DNA of 64,000 nucleotides from Mycolicibacterium aurum (GTDB lineage: Bacteria; Actinomycetota; Actinomycetes; Mycobacteriales; Mycobacteriaceae): assembly GCF_900637195.1 (NCBI RefSeq), contig NZ_LR134356.1:5518001-5582000 (forward strand), in the 5' to 3' direction. The position numbers and the translations under genes are program-made. This document shows, in pieces, positions 27,471 through 36,559 of the stretch (the first letter of the stretch is position 1; every line of letters begins with the position of its first letter). The notes beneath the pieces are model-generated. The model had not been told where the DNA came from and searched no databases. It saw only the letters and a list, made by a program, of their open reading frames with translations.

Positions 27471-28865
27471 ATGACGCACACGGCGCAGATCAGCTACAGC
27501 ACCAACACACCCGCGCCACCCACCCGACCTCGCTCGGCGCGAGAGGACGCCATCGGCGTGCCGCCGCAGCGTCCCACCCTGGTCCCGGCGCAGCGTTACT
27601 ACTCGTCCGAGTTCGCAGCGCTTGAGAACGAGCGGATGTGGCCGAAGGTCTGGCAGTTCGCGTGCACCGTCGATCACGTCGCCGAACCCGGTGACTACTT
27701 CGAGTACCGTTGCGGGCCCTACTCGGTGCTCGTCGTTCACGGAGACGACGGAGAGCTACGGGCATTCCAGAACGTCTGCCGCCATCGCGGCAACGCCCTG
27801 TGCACCGGCGCCGGCTCACAATTGCGTGAACTCCGATGCGGGTATCACGGCTGGACCTGGGATCTGCAGGGTGCGCTGCGACGCGTGCCCCATCGCAAGG
27901 GTTTCGGCGCGCTCCCTATGAGCGAGTTCCCGCTCGTCCCGGTACAGGTCGACACCTGGGAACGCCTCGTCTTCGTCAATCTCGACTCATCCGCGATACC
28001 GCTGCGCGACTACCTCGAGGCGGTGCCCGACGACATCGCGTGGAACCGCCTCGGCGAGTTCCGCTGCTACGCCACCATGACCATCGACGTCGACGCCAAC
28101 TGGAAGACGATCGCCGACGGGTTCAGCGAGACCTACCACATCCAGACCCTGCACCCCGAACTGCACAGGTGCATGGACGATGTCTATGCACCGCAGACCA
28201 TTTGGGGCCACACCGGCAAGTCCGAACAGCGCTACGGCGTGCCCAGTCCGCACCTCAAGGAGAACGTGGACGACGCCGCGGTGTGGGACGCGTACGTGTC
28301 CACACAGGGCACGCTCATGGGCGTCGCCGAGGGCACCCCGTTCCCGGCCGAGCAACAAACGCCGGGCCAAACCGTGGCCGAGGTGATCGCCGACCGGACC
28401 AGAGCCTTCGCCGCCGGACGGGGTGTCGATCTCCAGTGGGCCACCGACGACCAGATCATGCAACTGCACCAGTACAACGTGTTCCCCAACCTGTCCGTCC
28501 TGACCAACGCCGACCACCTGACCGTGCTCACGTCCCGACCGGGTGCCGATCCCGACCGGGGCGAGCTGGTGATGACGTTGTGGATGCGGATGCCGCCGGG
28601 TGCGCCGCGCGGCACGCCCGCAGATATCCGGCTGCGGGCCGACGAAGCCCACCCCGGTCTGGTTCTGACACAGGACATCGAGGTGCTGCCCGGGCTTCAA
28701 CGCGGACTGCATCAACCGGGTCTGACGCACCTCGTGCTGTCGAACGAGGAGCGGCGGATCATCAACATGCATCGCAACCTGGAACGTTATCTCGATGTGC
28801 CGGAACAGGATCGGATGACCGGGGGTGACACCGATGGCGCCGCCGCGCCGCAAGCCCACCGGTGA
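27471..28865 (+). CDS. Rieske-type ring-hydroxylating oxygenase, alpha subunit
   Basis: 464 aa. Rieske [2Fe-2S] ligands Cys103, His105 (CRHRGNALC), Cys123, His126 (CGYHGWTW). The mononuclear iron site has His223 and His228 (SETYHIQTLHPE). It would hydroxylate or O/N-dealkylate an aromatic or amine substrate. No beta subunit, ferredoxin or reductase gene is adjacent, so electron transfer must come from elsewhere. The 3' end overlaps a TetR gene by 41 bases. Divergent from the hydrolase operon, which it may feed. Confidence 0.87.
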   Translation: MTHTAQISYSTNTPAPPTRPRSAREDAIGVPPQRPTLVPAQRYYSSEFAALENERMWPKVWQFACTVDHVAEPGDYFEYRCGPYSVLVVHGDDGELRAFQNVCRHRGNALCTGAGSQLRELRCGYHGWTWDLQGALRRVPHRKGFGALPMSEFPLVPVQVDTWERLVFVNLDSSAIPLRDYLEAVPDDIAWNRLGEFRCYATMTIDVDANWKTIADGFSETYHIQTLHPELHRCMDDVYAPQTIWGHTGKSEQRYGVPSPHLKENVDDAAVWDAYVSTQGTLMGVAEGTPFPAEQQTPGQTVAEVIADRTRAFAAGRGVDLQWATDDQIMQLHQYNVFPNLSVLTNADHLTVLTSRPGADPDRGELVMTLWMRMPPGAPRGTPADIRLRADEAHPGLVLTQDIEVLPGLQRGLHQPGLTHLVLSNEERRIINMHRNLERYLDVPEQDRMTGGDTDGAAAPQAHR

Positions 28866-29472
28866 TCCCGGCGTCACCGCGGAGCTGATCCTGCAGACCG
28901 CAGCCCAGCTGATCGAGATCGACGGGGTGAAGGCACTGACGATGCGCAACCTCGCCGACCGGCTCGGCGTGGCGGTCACGTCCATCTACTGGCATATCGG
29001 GGGGCGGGATCAGCTCCTGGACAGCCTCGTCGAGCGACTGCTCGGCGAGCTGGCGAATCTGCCCGCCGAAGGCGATGATCCCGTCGAACGCATTGCGTCG
29101 CTGGCCCGTTCGCAACGGCGGGTGCTCATCGAACGCCAGCACCTTCTCGGCATCGCCCACGAACGCGACCGCACACCACAGCTGTTCCTACCTATCCAGC
29201 AAGCATTGGCAGCGCAGCTGGCGGAGCTGGACGTGACCGGAACCGAGGCGGCACTCATCCTGCGCTCTGTCCAGGTGCACGTCATCTCGTCGGCGGTCAT
29301 GCAGTTCTCCGCGGTGCGCGGCGCCAAACACGACGAGGAGGATCCGTCGCTGTGGGCGGACGCGTCCCCCGACCGCGCGCTGGTCGAGGCGCTGCAGGCC
29401 CCGACCGATTACGACGCTGTCTTCGAGTTCGTCCTCGACGCCCTGCTGGCGACGCTGCGCACACCGGACTGA
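28825..29472 (+). CDS. TetR-family repressor
   Basis: 215 aa from the GTG at 28825, or 212 from the ATG at 28834. N-terminal helix-turn-helix: TMRNLADRLGVAVTSIYWHIGGRDQLLDSLVERL. The remainder is the helical ligand domain with no recognisable specificity. Overlap with the Rieske gene indicates joint transcription. It likely recognises the TGTAAC palindromes upstream of the Rieske gene. Confidence 0.85.
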   Translation: MTPMAPPRRKPTGDPGVTAELILQTAAQLIEIDGVKALTMRNLADRLGVAVTSIYWHIGGRDQLLDSLVERLLGELANLPAEGDDPVERIASLARSQRRVLIERQHLLGIAHERDRTPQLFLPIQQALAAQLAELDVTGTEAALILRSVQVHVISSAVMQFSAVRGAKHDEEDPSLWADASPDRALVEALQAPTDYDAVFEFVLDALLATLRTPD

Positions 29473-29488
29473 CGTTGCCGGTCCGTCA

Positions 29489-30424
29489 CTACCGGCTGGC
29501 CCCCGCCTGAATCTGAGTGGCCGCCGGTGACCCGGGCCCGGTGAGGTGCGTGTGCGCGGTCCTGACGAACTCGGCCACCAGGGGATTCTGGTCGCCGACA
29601 CGACTGGCGACGACGACCGTGCTGGCGGGGAATCCCTGCAGCGCAACGGTCACCAGCCCGTCGCGCAGCGACGTGCGCCGGTCACCGACGGGCAGCACCG
29701 CGATCGCCTGGCCGCTGGCGACGAGTTCGATTCTGTCCTCGAAACTTTCGACCGTGGGTGCAGCTGACATCGGACCCGGATCATTCGGCTCATAGGAGCC
29801 CGCCGGGTAGATCGACCGGATCCCGCCGTGCGAGCAGATGATCGACTGGTCGCGGGCGAACTCCTCCAGCGACACCGACACGCGGTCGGCCAGCGGATGG
29901 TCAGGAGGCATGACCAACATCCGCGGCTCCTCGTACAGCGCGGCGACCCGGATGCCGTCGGTAGGGATGAACAACGGGTCCCTGGCCACCAGTACGTCGA
30001 CCTGCCCTTCGGCGAACAGCCCCTCCTCGTGGCACTGCAGGTGGCGGGTGACGATCTCGGCCCCCGGATTGCGGTGCCGCAGTTCGCGAACCGCCGGGGT
30101 GATCACCAGATCCTCCACGTATCCGATGACGACCTTGCCGACGGGTGCGTGCGCGCGTGCGGTGAGCGCGGCGCGGCGGGCGGTGCGCAGCAGGGCCTGC
30201 GCTTCCGGGAGGAACGCTGCGCCGGCCTCGGTGAGCAGCGCTCCCGACGGAGTGCGCTCCAGCAACTGCACGCCGAGTCGGTGCTCCAGGCGCTGGATCT
30301 GGCGGCTCAGCGATGGCTGCGCCAGGTGCAGCTCGGCGGCCGCGCGGCTGAAGTTCCGATGCTCCGCGACAACCGTGAAGTACCGCACCAGCCGCAGCTC
30401 CAGGTCGATCCCGAGATCGTTCAT
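29489..30424 (-). CDS. LysR-family transcriptional regulator
   Basis: 311 aa. N-terminal winged helix RLVRYFTVVAEHRNFSRAAAELHLAQPSLSRQIQRLE, then a periplasmic-binding-protein-like effector domain. It is divergent from the first of two SDR genes; the 104-bp gap holds a textbook LysR box. It probably controls itself and the SDR pair. Effector unknown. Confidence 0.88.
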   Translation of the reverse strand: MNDLGIDLELRLVRYFTVVAEHRNFSRAAAELHLAQPSLSRQIQRLEHRLGVQLLERTPSGALLTEAGAAFLPEAQALLRTARRAALTARAHAPVGKVVIGYVEDLVITPAVRELRHRNPGAEIVTRHLQCHEEGLFAEGQVDVLVARDPLFIPTDGIRVAALYEEPRMLVMPPDHPLADRVSVSLEEFARDQSIICSHGGIRSIYPAGSYEPNDPGPMSAAPTVESFEDRIELVASGQAIAVLPVGDRRTSLRDGLVTVALQGFPASTVVVASRVGDQNPLVAEFVRTAHTHLTGPGSPAATQIQAGASR

Positions 30425-30451
30425 TCGACGTGCAACTTCAGGCGTCGCCGG

Positions 30452-30474
30452 GGTTATTCCGTTTCCGCATAACC
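30452..30474. promoter_or_regulatory. LysR-type operator (GGTTAT-N11-ATAACC)
   Basis: Perfect 6-bp inverted repeat with an 11-nt spacer and the T-N11-A core of LysR recognition sites, centred between the divergent LysR and SDR genes. Confidence 0.7.
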
Positions 30475-30528
30475 GGGTACCGACCAGGTCTTGGACACCC
30501 GGAACAGACCGCCGCAGACTCGAGAGAC

Positions 30529-31269
30529 ATGAGCAGATACGACGGCAAGAACGTGGTGATCACGGGAGGCAGCAGCGGTCTGGGACTGGCGGCGGCGCGC
30601 TACCTCGTGGACAACGGAGCCCACGTCCTGATCACCGGACGGCATCGGGACACGCTGGAGGCCGCGGGCCGGCGGCTCGGTGGCAACGCGATCACGCTGG
30701 CGAGCGACGCGAGTTCGCTGGCGGACATCGACGCGCTGGCCGCCCGCGCCAGGGAGGAGTTCGGGTCGCTCGACGCACTGGTGGTGAACGCCGGCATCGG
30801 CAGCTTCGACGCGTTCGACGATGTCACCGAACGGACCTTCGACCAGGTCTTCGCCATCAACACCAAGGGGCCGTTCTTCACCGTGCAGCGACTGGCGCCA
30901 CTGCTGGCCCCGGGCAGCGGTGTGGTGCTCACGACATCGATCGCGAACCAGACGGGATGGGCGGCGCTGAGCGTGTATTCGGCCAGCAAGGCGGCGCTGC
31001 GGTCGATGGCACGCACTCTCAGCCGGGAGTTGTTGCCCAGGGGAATCCGGGTCAACGCGATCAGCCCGGGCTCCATCGACACCGGCAAGTTGGAGAAAGA
31101 GGTGCCGGAGCGGGCGGCGCAGCTCAAGGCCGAGTTCACCGACAGCAGCCCGATGCGGCGCTGGGGCCATCCCGATGAATTCGCCCCTGCGGTGGCATTT
31201 CTGGCATTCGACGCGACCTATGTCGCCGGTATCGAACTCGTCGTCGACGGCGGCGAGTCACAACTGTGA
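30529..31269 (+). CDS. Short-chain dehydrogenase/reductase (first of a tandem pair)
   Basis: 246 aa. Cofactor motif GGSSGLGLAAARYL, NAG motif VVNAGIGSF and catalytic YSASK are intact, with NAISPG downstream. The next gene encodes a close paralogue in the same orientation 14 bases later. Expression is probably under the divergent LysR. The substrate is not evident; members with this pattern reduce or oxidise small alcohols or ketones. Confidence 0.85.
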   Translation: MSRYDGKNVVITGGSSGLGLAAARYLVDNGAHVLITGRHRDTLEAAGRRLGGNAITLASDASSLADIDALAARAREEFGSLDALVVNAGIGSFDAFDDVTERTFDQVFAINTKGPFFTVQRLAPLLAPGSGVVLTTSIANQTGWAALSVYSASKAALRSMARTLSRELLPRGIRVNAISPGSIDTGKLEKEVPERAAQLKAEFTDSSPMRRWGHPDEFAPAVAFLAFDATYVAGIELVVDGGESQL

Positions 31270-31283
31270 AAGGACATCCGACT

Positions 31284-32021
31284 GTGAATCAGTACGAGGG
31301 AAAGCGGGCCGTCATCACCGGCGGCACGAGCGGGATCGGGCTGGCGACCGCTCAGCTGCTCGTCGACGGTGGCGCGCGGGTCCTGGTGACGGGGCGGACT
31401 CCCGCGTCGCTGGAAAAGGCGAGGGCCGCACTGGGTCCGCGGGCCATCGTGGAGGCCAGCGACGCCGTCTCCGGAATCGACGCACTGGTCGAGCGCGCCG
31501 CTGCCGAATTCGGCGCCGTCGACCTGCTGGTGCTCAATGCCGGCGCCACGGTGACCTCGACCGTGGACGACACCAGCGAGGCCGACTACGACGCGCTCTT
31601 CGAGCTGAACACCAAGGCACCCTTTTTCACTCTGCAGAAGTTCCTGCCGCTGCTGCCCGACGGCAGCGCCGTGGTGCTCACCACGTCGGTCAGCAACACC
31701 AAAGGTATTGCGGCGACGAGTGTCTACTCGGCGACCAAGGCGGCATTGCGGTCCCTGACCCGGACCTTCGCCCGCGAGCTGATCGATCGGGGCATCCGCG
31801 TCAACGCCGTCTCCCCCGGCCCCGTCGATACCGGGATCCTGCAGCGCACCATGTCCCCGGACGCCGCACGTGAATTCCTCGATCAGGTCAAGGCGAGCAA
31901 TCCGATGCAGCGCTTCGGGTTGCCGGAGGAGGTCGCGAAGGCGATCCTCTTCCTCGGGTTCGATGCGACGTACACCACCGGCACCGAGCTGCTCGTCGAC
32001 GGCGGCGCGTCCGACCTGTGA
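31284..32021 (+). CDS. Short-chain dehydrogenase/reductase (second of a tandem pair)
   Basis: 245 aa from the GTG at 31284, with GAAAGGA nine bases upstream; a GTG at 31266 is a less likely start. GGTSGIGLATAQLL, VLNAGATVTS and YSATK are present. It shares layout and many blocks with the preceding SDR (NTKxPFFTxQ, DATYxxGxELxVDGG), so the two arose by duplication. Confidence 0.85.
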   Translation: MNQYEGKRAVITGGTSGIGLATAQLLVDGGARVLVTGRTPASLEKARAALGPRAIVEASDAVSGIDALVERAAAEFGAVDLLVLNAGATVTSTVDDTSEADYDALFELNTKAPFFTLQKFLPLLPDGSAVVLTTSVSNTKGIAATSVYSATKAALRSLTRTFARELIDRGIRVNAVSPGPVDTGILQRTMSPDAAREFLDQVKASNPMQRFGLPEEVAKAILFLGFDATYTTGTELLVDGGASDL

Positions 32022-32055
32022 GTTGAGCCGGGGCGGTCCGCGCGACAATGGTCGG

Positions 32056-33132
32056 GTGCAACTGCCCGTCATGCCCCCGGTGTCGCCGATGCTGTCGAAG
32101 TCCGTCGGGCAGATCCCGTCCGGTGCGTCCTATGAACCCAAGTGGGATGGGTTCCGCTCGATCCTGTTTCGCGACCGTGCCGAGGTCGAGTTGGGTAGCC
32201 GTAACGAACGGCCGATGACACGGTACTTCCCGGAGCTCGTCGAGGCGGCGCTGACCGAACTACCGTCGCGCTGCGTCCTGGACGGCGAGATCGTGATCGC
32301 GTCCGGGCACGGGCTCGACTTCGAGGCGCTGCAGCTGCGGCTGCACCCCGCGGCGTCACGCGTGCGGATGCTGGCCGGACAGACCCCGGCCGCGTTCATC
32401 GCCTTCGACCTGCTTGCTCTCGACGACATCGATTACACGACACGGCCGTTCGTCGAGCGGCGCGCCGCGCTCGTCGATGCGCTCGCCGGCTGCGGGCCGA
32501 CCTTCCACGTGACGCCGGCGACGACGGACGTGGCCACCGCGCAGCGGTGGTTCGACGAGTTCGAGGGGGCAGGTCTGGACGGTGTCATCGCCAAACCTCT
32601 GGACGGCCGGTACCTGCCGGACAAGCGGACGATGTTCAAGATCAAGCACCAGCGCACCGCGGACTGCGTGGTGGCCGGGTACCGGTTGCACAAGTCCGGG
32701 CCCGACGCGATCGGGTCGTTGCTGCTGGGCCTGTACGACGGTGACGGTGCGCTGGCGTCGGTCGGTGTCATCGGGGCGTTCCCGATGGCCCGTCGCCGCG
32801 AGCTGTTCACCGAACTGCAGCCGCTGGTGACAGGGTTCGACGAGCACCCGTGGAACTGGGCCGCGCACACCGATCCCGACGTCGTACGCCGCTACGGCGG
32901 AGGGTCGCGCTGGAACGCGGGCAAGGATCTGTCGTTCGTGCCGCTGCGCCCCGACCGCGTCGTCGAGGTGCGCTACGACCACATGGAAGGCCAACGATTC
33001 CGGCACACAGCGCAATTCAACCGCTGGCGGCCGGATCGCGATCCGCGGTCGTGCACCTACGACCAGCTGGATCGGCCGGTGACGTTCCGCCTCGACGACA
33101 TCGTGCCCGGCCTCGGCGACCCTGACCGCTGA
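32056..33132 (+). CDS. ligC: ATP-dependent DNA ligase LigC (Rv3731-like copy)
   Basis: 358 aa from the GTG at 32056; a GACAAT box lies 6 nt upstream, so it may be leaderless. Adenylation motif SYEPKWDGFRSILF (Lys29), ELGSRNERPMTRYFPEL, DGVIAKPLDGRY and FKIKHQRTADCVVAGY, then an OB fold. It opens MQLPVMPPVSPML, as I recall for Rv3731. It is the second LigC in the window; the other, at 22290, is linked to PrimPol. Confidence 0.92.
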   Translation: MQLPVMPPVSPMLSKSVGQIPSGASYEPKWDGFRSILFRDRAEVELGSRNERPMTRYFPELVEAALTELPSRCVLDGEIVIASGHGLDFEALQLRLHPAASRVRMLAGQTPAAFIAFDLLALDDIDYTTRPFVERRAALVDALAGCGPTFHVTPATTDVATAQRWFDEFEGAGLDGVIAKPLDGRYLPDKRTMFKIKHQRTADCVVAGYRLHKSGPDAIGSLLLGLYDGDGALASVGVIGAFPMARRRELFTELQPLVTGFDEHPWNWAAHTDPDVVRRYGGGSRWNAGKDLSFVPLRPDRVVEVRYDHMEGQRFRHTAQFNRWRPDRDPRSCTYDQLDRPVTFRLDDIVPGLGDPDR

Positions 33133-33147
33133 CCCCTGCGGCGTCTC

Positions 33148-33164
33148 TCGATCGCTCTGATCGA
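33148..33164. repeat. Short inverted repeat upstream of the organosulfur cluster
   Basis: TCGATC-N5-GATCGA lies between ligC and the flavin monooxygenase gene. It could be a weak hairpin after ligC or a regulator site; the sequence alone does not decide. Confidence 0.35.
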
Positions 33165-33240
33165 AAGGGTTCTCTCGGCGCGTTCGGTGTCTTCGAATGG
33201 GATCACCGCCCGCACACACCCGATTGAAGGACCCTCCCTG

Positions 33241-34605
33241 ATGGCAGCGCCCGCCAGACAACTGCACCTGAATGCGTTCCTGCGCAACATCGGCCAGCAC
33301 GAAGCCGCGTGGCGGCTGCCCGAGACCCGGCTGTCCGGTATCACCGACATCGACCACTACATCGAGCTGGCGCACGTCGCCGAGCGCGGCAGGCTCGACG
33401 CGATCTTCTTCGCCGACCATCCGGTGCTCAAGGACAAGACGGAGTTCCGCCCCTTCGACGCGCTCGACCCGGTGACGCTGGTGACCGCGCTGTCCGGTGC
33501 GACCAGCCGGATCGGGCTCATCGCCACCGCGTCCACCACCTACAGCGACCCGTACAGCCTGGCCCGCCGGTTCGCCACGCTCGACCACGTGAGCCGGGGC
33601 CGCGCGGGCTGGAACGTCGTCACCACCGCCAACGGTGCGGCCGCAGCCAATTTCGGATATCCCGCCCACCCCGACCCCGACGACCGGTACCGCCGCGCCG
33701 ACGAGTTCCTGCAGGTCACGTCCGCGCTGTGGGACAGCTGGGAGGACGACGCGATCGTCGGTGACAAGGGCATCGACGGCGACGCCCCGCGCTTCGTCGA
33801 TCCGGCCAAGATCCACGCCATCAACCATGTCGGCGAGCATTTCCAGGTCGCTGGCCCCCTGGAGGTGCCCCGCTCCCCGCAGGGCCACCCGGTCCTGTTT
33901 CAGGCCGGCTCCTCCGAACCCGGCAAAGACCTCGCGGCGAGGTACGCCGAAGGCATCTTCACCGCGCAGCCGACGCTGGCCGAGGCCCGCGAGTTCTACC
34001 GCGACGTCAAGGCGCGGATCCGCAGGTTCGGCCGCAACCCGGACCAGGTGCACATCCTGCCCGGCCTGTCGACCATCATCGGCGGTACCGAGGCCGAGGC
34101 GCGGCAACGCCAGCGTCAGCTCGAGGACCTCACCGTCCCCGACTACGGGCTGGAACAACTCAGCCGCATCGTCGGGTACGCCGTGACCAAGGACGACCTC
34201 GACAGGCGCCTGAACTTCCCGTCAGACGATTCCGCCGCCACCCACCTCAAGAGCCGGTTCGCCCTCGTCCGCCGGCTGGTGGAGACCGACGGTCTCACCG
34301 TCCGGGAACTGTTGCTGCGGTTGAGCGGTGGGCGCGGGCACCGCGTTTTCGCCGGAACACCCGAGCAGGTCACCGACACCATCGTGGAGTGGTTCACCAC
34401 CGGAGCCGCCGACGGGTTCAACCTGATCCCGCCCGCACTGCCGTCCTCGCTGACGGAGTTCGTCGACCAGGTGGTGCCCGAGTTGCAGCGTCGCGGACTC
34501 TTCCGCGAGGACTACACCGGCACGACGCTGCGCGACCACCTCGGAATCGACCGGCCCCGCAACCGATTCGCCACCGGCGCCACCGCCGTGTCGGCGGCCA
34601 GCTGA
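33241..34605 (+). CDS. Flavin-dependent monooxygenase of the NtaA/SnaA/DszA family
   Basis: 454 aa from the ATG at 33241, after GAAGGA. LLM-class TIM-barrel motifs: FFADHPVLKDK, TASTTYSDPYSLARRFATLDHVSRGRAGWNVVT and GHPVLFQAGSS. Members use reduced FMN to cleave C-S or C-N bonds (sulfones, nitrilotriacetate). The gene heads an apparent operon with an SsuABC-like importer, which favours an organosulfur substrate. No flavin reductase gene is adjacent. Confidence 0.85.
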   Translation: MAAPARQLHLNAFLRNIGQHEAAWRLPETRLSGITDIDHYIELAHVAERGRLDAIFFADHPVLKDKTEFRPFDALDPVTLVTALSGATSRIGLIATASTTYSDPYSLARRFATLDHVSRGRAGWNVVTTANGAAAANFGYPAHPDPDDRYRRADEFLQVTSALWDSWEDDAIVGDKGIDGDAPRFVDPAKIHAINHVGEHFQVAGPLEVPRSPQGHPVLFQAGSSEPGKDLAARYAEGIFTAQPTLAEAREFYRDVKARIRRFGRNPDQVHILPGLSTIIGGTEAEARQRQRQLEDLTVPDYGLEQLSRIVGYAVTKDDLDRRLNFPSDDSAATHLKSRFALVRRLVETDGLTVRELLLRLSGGRGHRVFAGTPEQVTDTIVEWFTTGAADGFNLIPPALPSSLTEFVDQVVPELQRRGLFREDYTGTTLRDHLGIDRPRNRFATGATAVSAAS

Positions 34606-34619
34606 CAGGAGCACCCACC

Positions 34620-35687
34620 ATGCGAACGCGTTTCCGCCGGCTGGCCCGGCTCACCGTGATCGCCGTGTTGGCCGGAAGCTCCCTGGCCGCCTGCGGCTCC
34701 CAGGGGCCCGCGTCGTCGGCAGGACGACTCGGCCCCGACGATCCCCTCCCCGTCGAGGTACCTGACGGCACCACGCTCGTGGTCGCGGACGATGCCAACC
34801 GGCTCAAGACACTGTTCGCGCTCTCCGGCGAACAGGAGCGGCTGTCCGCCGACGTCACCTATGCCAACTTCAGCAGCGGACCGCTGCGGCTGGAGGCGAT
34901 CCGCTCGGGCAACGCCCAACTCGGGCGGGTCGGCGACGTACCGCCCATCCTGGCCCAGTACTCCGACGCCGGCGTCCCCATCGTCGGCACCGTCGTGCAC
35001 GACGGACCCGGGGCACAGATCGCGACCTCACCCGAATCGGGCATCACGACGCTGAAAGACCTTGCAGGCAAGAAGGTTGCGATCAACGAAGGCACGTCGC
35101 AGCAGGCGACCCTGCTGCGAAACCTGAAGGCGGCCGGTCTGAGCATCGACGACGTCGAGGTGGTGAACCTGGGGCTGGCCGAGTTCGCCGACGGCCTGCG
35201 CGCCGAGCAGATCAACGCCGCAGTGCTCAAGCAGCCCGACCGGGCACGCTACCTGGCCTCCACCGAAGGCAAGGGCAGCACCGAATTACCCAATGCACCA
35301 AGGGCTTCCCCCGGTCTGTACTACGTGTACGCCAGCCAGGACGCGCTGTCGGACCCCGGTCAGGCGGCGGCCATCCGCGAATTCGTCATCGCGTGGTACC
35401 GGGCCGAGCAGTGGCTCAACGACAACAAGGACGTCTGGATCGACGAGTACCTGGTCAAAGACCAGAACGTGACGCCCGAGGACGCCCGCGTCATCGCCGA
35501 GTCGGACGGCGCAGGCACCCCGCCCGGATTCACCGACGAGGTCATCGGGATCCAACAGGAGACCATCGACCTGCTGCAGTCCGCAGGTGCGTTCACCGGC
35601 AAAAAGCTCTCGGCCCGAGATGAATTCGACTTCCGCTTCGCCGAACTCACCGCGGATTCGCCCCGGCCCGCCCAGGGGACCACGTGA
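34620..35687 (+). CDS. SsuA/TauA-like ABC substrate-binding lipoprotein
   Basis: 355 aa. Signal peptide with lipobox SLAACGS. The mature part shows NMT1/SsuA-like features: SGNAQLGRVGDVPPILAQYSDAG and LAGKKVAINEGTSQQATLL. It should capture sulfonates or related compounds outside the membrane. It overlaps the permease gene by 4 bases (GTGA). Confidence 0.85.
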   Translation: MRTRFRRLARLTVIAVLAGSSLAACGSQGPASSAGRLGPDDPLPVEVPDGTTLVVADDANRLKTLFALSGEQERLSADVTYANFSSGPLRLEAIRSGNAQLGRVGDVPPILAQYSDAGVPIVGTVVHDGPGAQIATSPESGITTLKDLAGKKVAINEGTSQQATLLRNLKAAGLSIDDVEVVNLGLAEFADGLRAEQINAAVLKQPDRARYLASTEGKGSTELPNAPRASPGLYYVYASQDALSDPGQAAAIREFVIAWYRAEQWLNDNKDVWIDEYLVKDQNVTPEDARVIAESDGAGTPPGFTDEVIGIQQETIDLLQSAGAFTGKKLSARDEFDFRFAELTADSPRPAQGTT

Positions 35688-36559
35688 CCAGCCTCGACAC
35701 CCGCGCCGCCGGCGTGAGCGCCGAGCCCACCTCCGACACCGGCCGCTACGCGCACCTGGTGCACCGGTCCGGCACCCGTCGCGGCCGGCGTCTCGGCCCG
35801 GGCCGGCCGATCCCGGGGTCGCTGGCCATCGGTCCGGTGCTGCTCGTGGTGCTCTGGTTCGTCACCTCCGAACTGGGGGTGCTGGATCCGCAGACGCTGC
35901 CGCATCCGGTCGACATCGTCCGCACGGCCGGCGAACTGTGGGCCGACGGGCGGCTGCCCGCGAACATCCTGTCGTCGTTGAAACTGGCGTCGGTGTCGTT
36001 GGTGATCGGCGTGACGCTGGGCCTGGTGCTGGCGCTGATCTCCGGTCTCAGCCGTATCGGTGAGGCGATCGTCGACGGGCCGATTCAGGTCAAGCGCGCC
36101 GTGCCGACCCTGGCGATCATCCCGCTCGCGATCATCTGGTTCGGCATCGGCGACACGATGAAGATCATCATCATCGCCACCAGTGTGCTGATCCCGGTCT
36201 ACATCAACACGACCGCTCAACTCAAAGGCGTGGACCTTCGCCACGTGGAATTGGCGGAGACCGTGGGCTTGTCGCGATTCCAGTTCATCCGCAAGGTTGC
36301 CGTTCCCGGCGCGCTGCCCGGCTTCTTCACCGGCCTGCGACTCGCGGTCACGATCTCCTGGACCGCGTTGGTGGTGGTCGAACAGGTCAACGCCACCAGC
36401 GGCATCGGGTATCTGATGACCCAGGCGCGACTGTACGGCCAACTCGACATCGTGGTGGTGGGGTTGCTGGTGTACGCGGTGTTCGGCCTGACCGGCGACT
36501 ACGTGGTCCGGGCGATCGAGAGGAGGGCGCTGTCATGGCGGCGAGCGCTCGGCACCTGA
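35684..36559 (+). CDS. SsuC/TauC-like ABC permease
   Basis: 291 aa. After a polar N-terminus of ~45 residues there are six hydrophobic segments and the EAA-like loop AETVGLSRFQFIRKVAVPGALPGFFTGLR. GTG start within the ssuA-like stop region. The C-terminus overlaps the ATPase gene by 25 bases. Confidence 0.88.
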   Translation: MTSLDTRAAGVSAEPTSDTGRYAHLVHRSGTRRGRRLGPGRPIPGSLAIGPVLLVVLWFVTSELGVLDPQTLPHPVDIVRTAGELWADGRLPANILSSLKLASVSLVIGVTLGLVLALISGLSRIGEAIVDGPIQVKRAVPTLAIIPLAIIWFGIGDTMKIIIIATSVLIPVYINTTAQLKGVDLRHVELAETVGLSRFQFIRKVAVPGALPGFFTGLRLAVTISWTALVVVEQVNATSGIGYLMTQARLYGQLDIVVVGLLVYAVFGLTGDYVVRAIERRALSWRRALGT

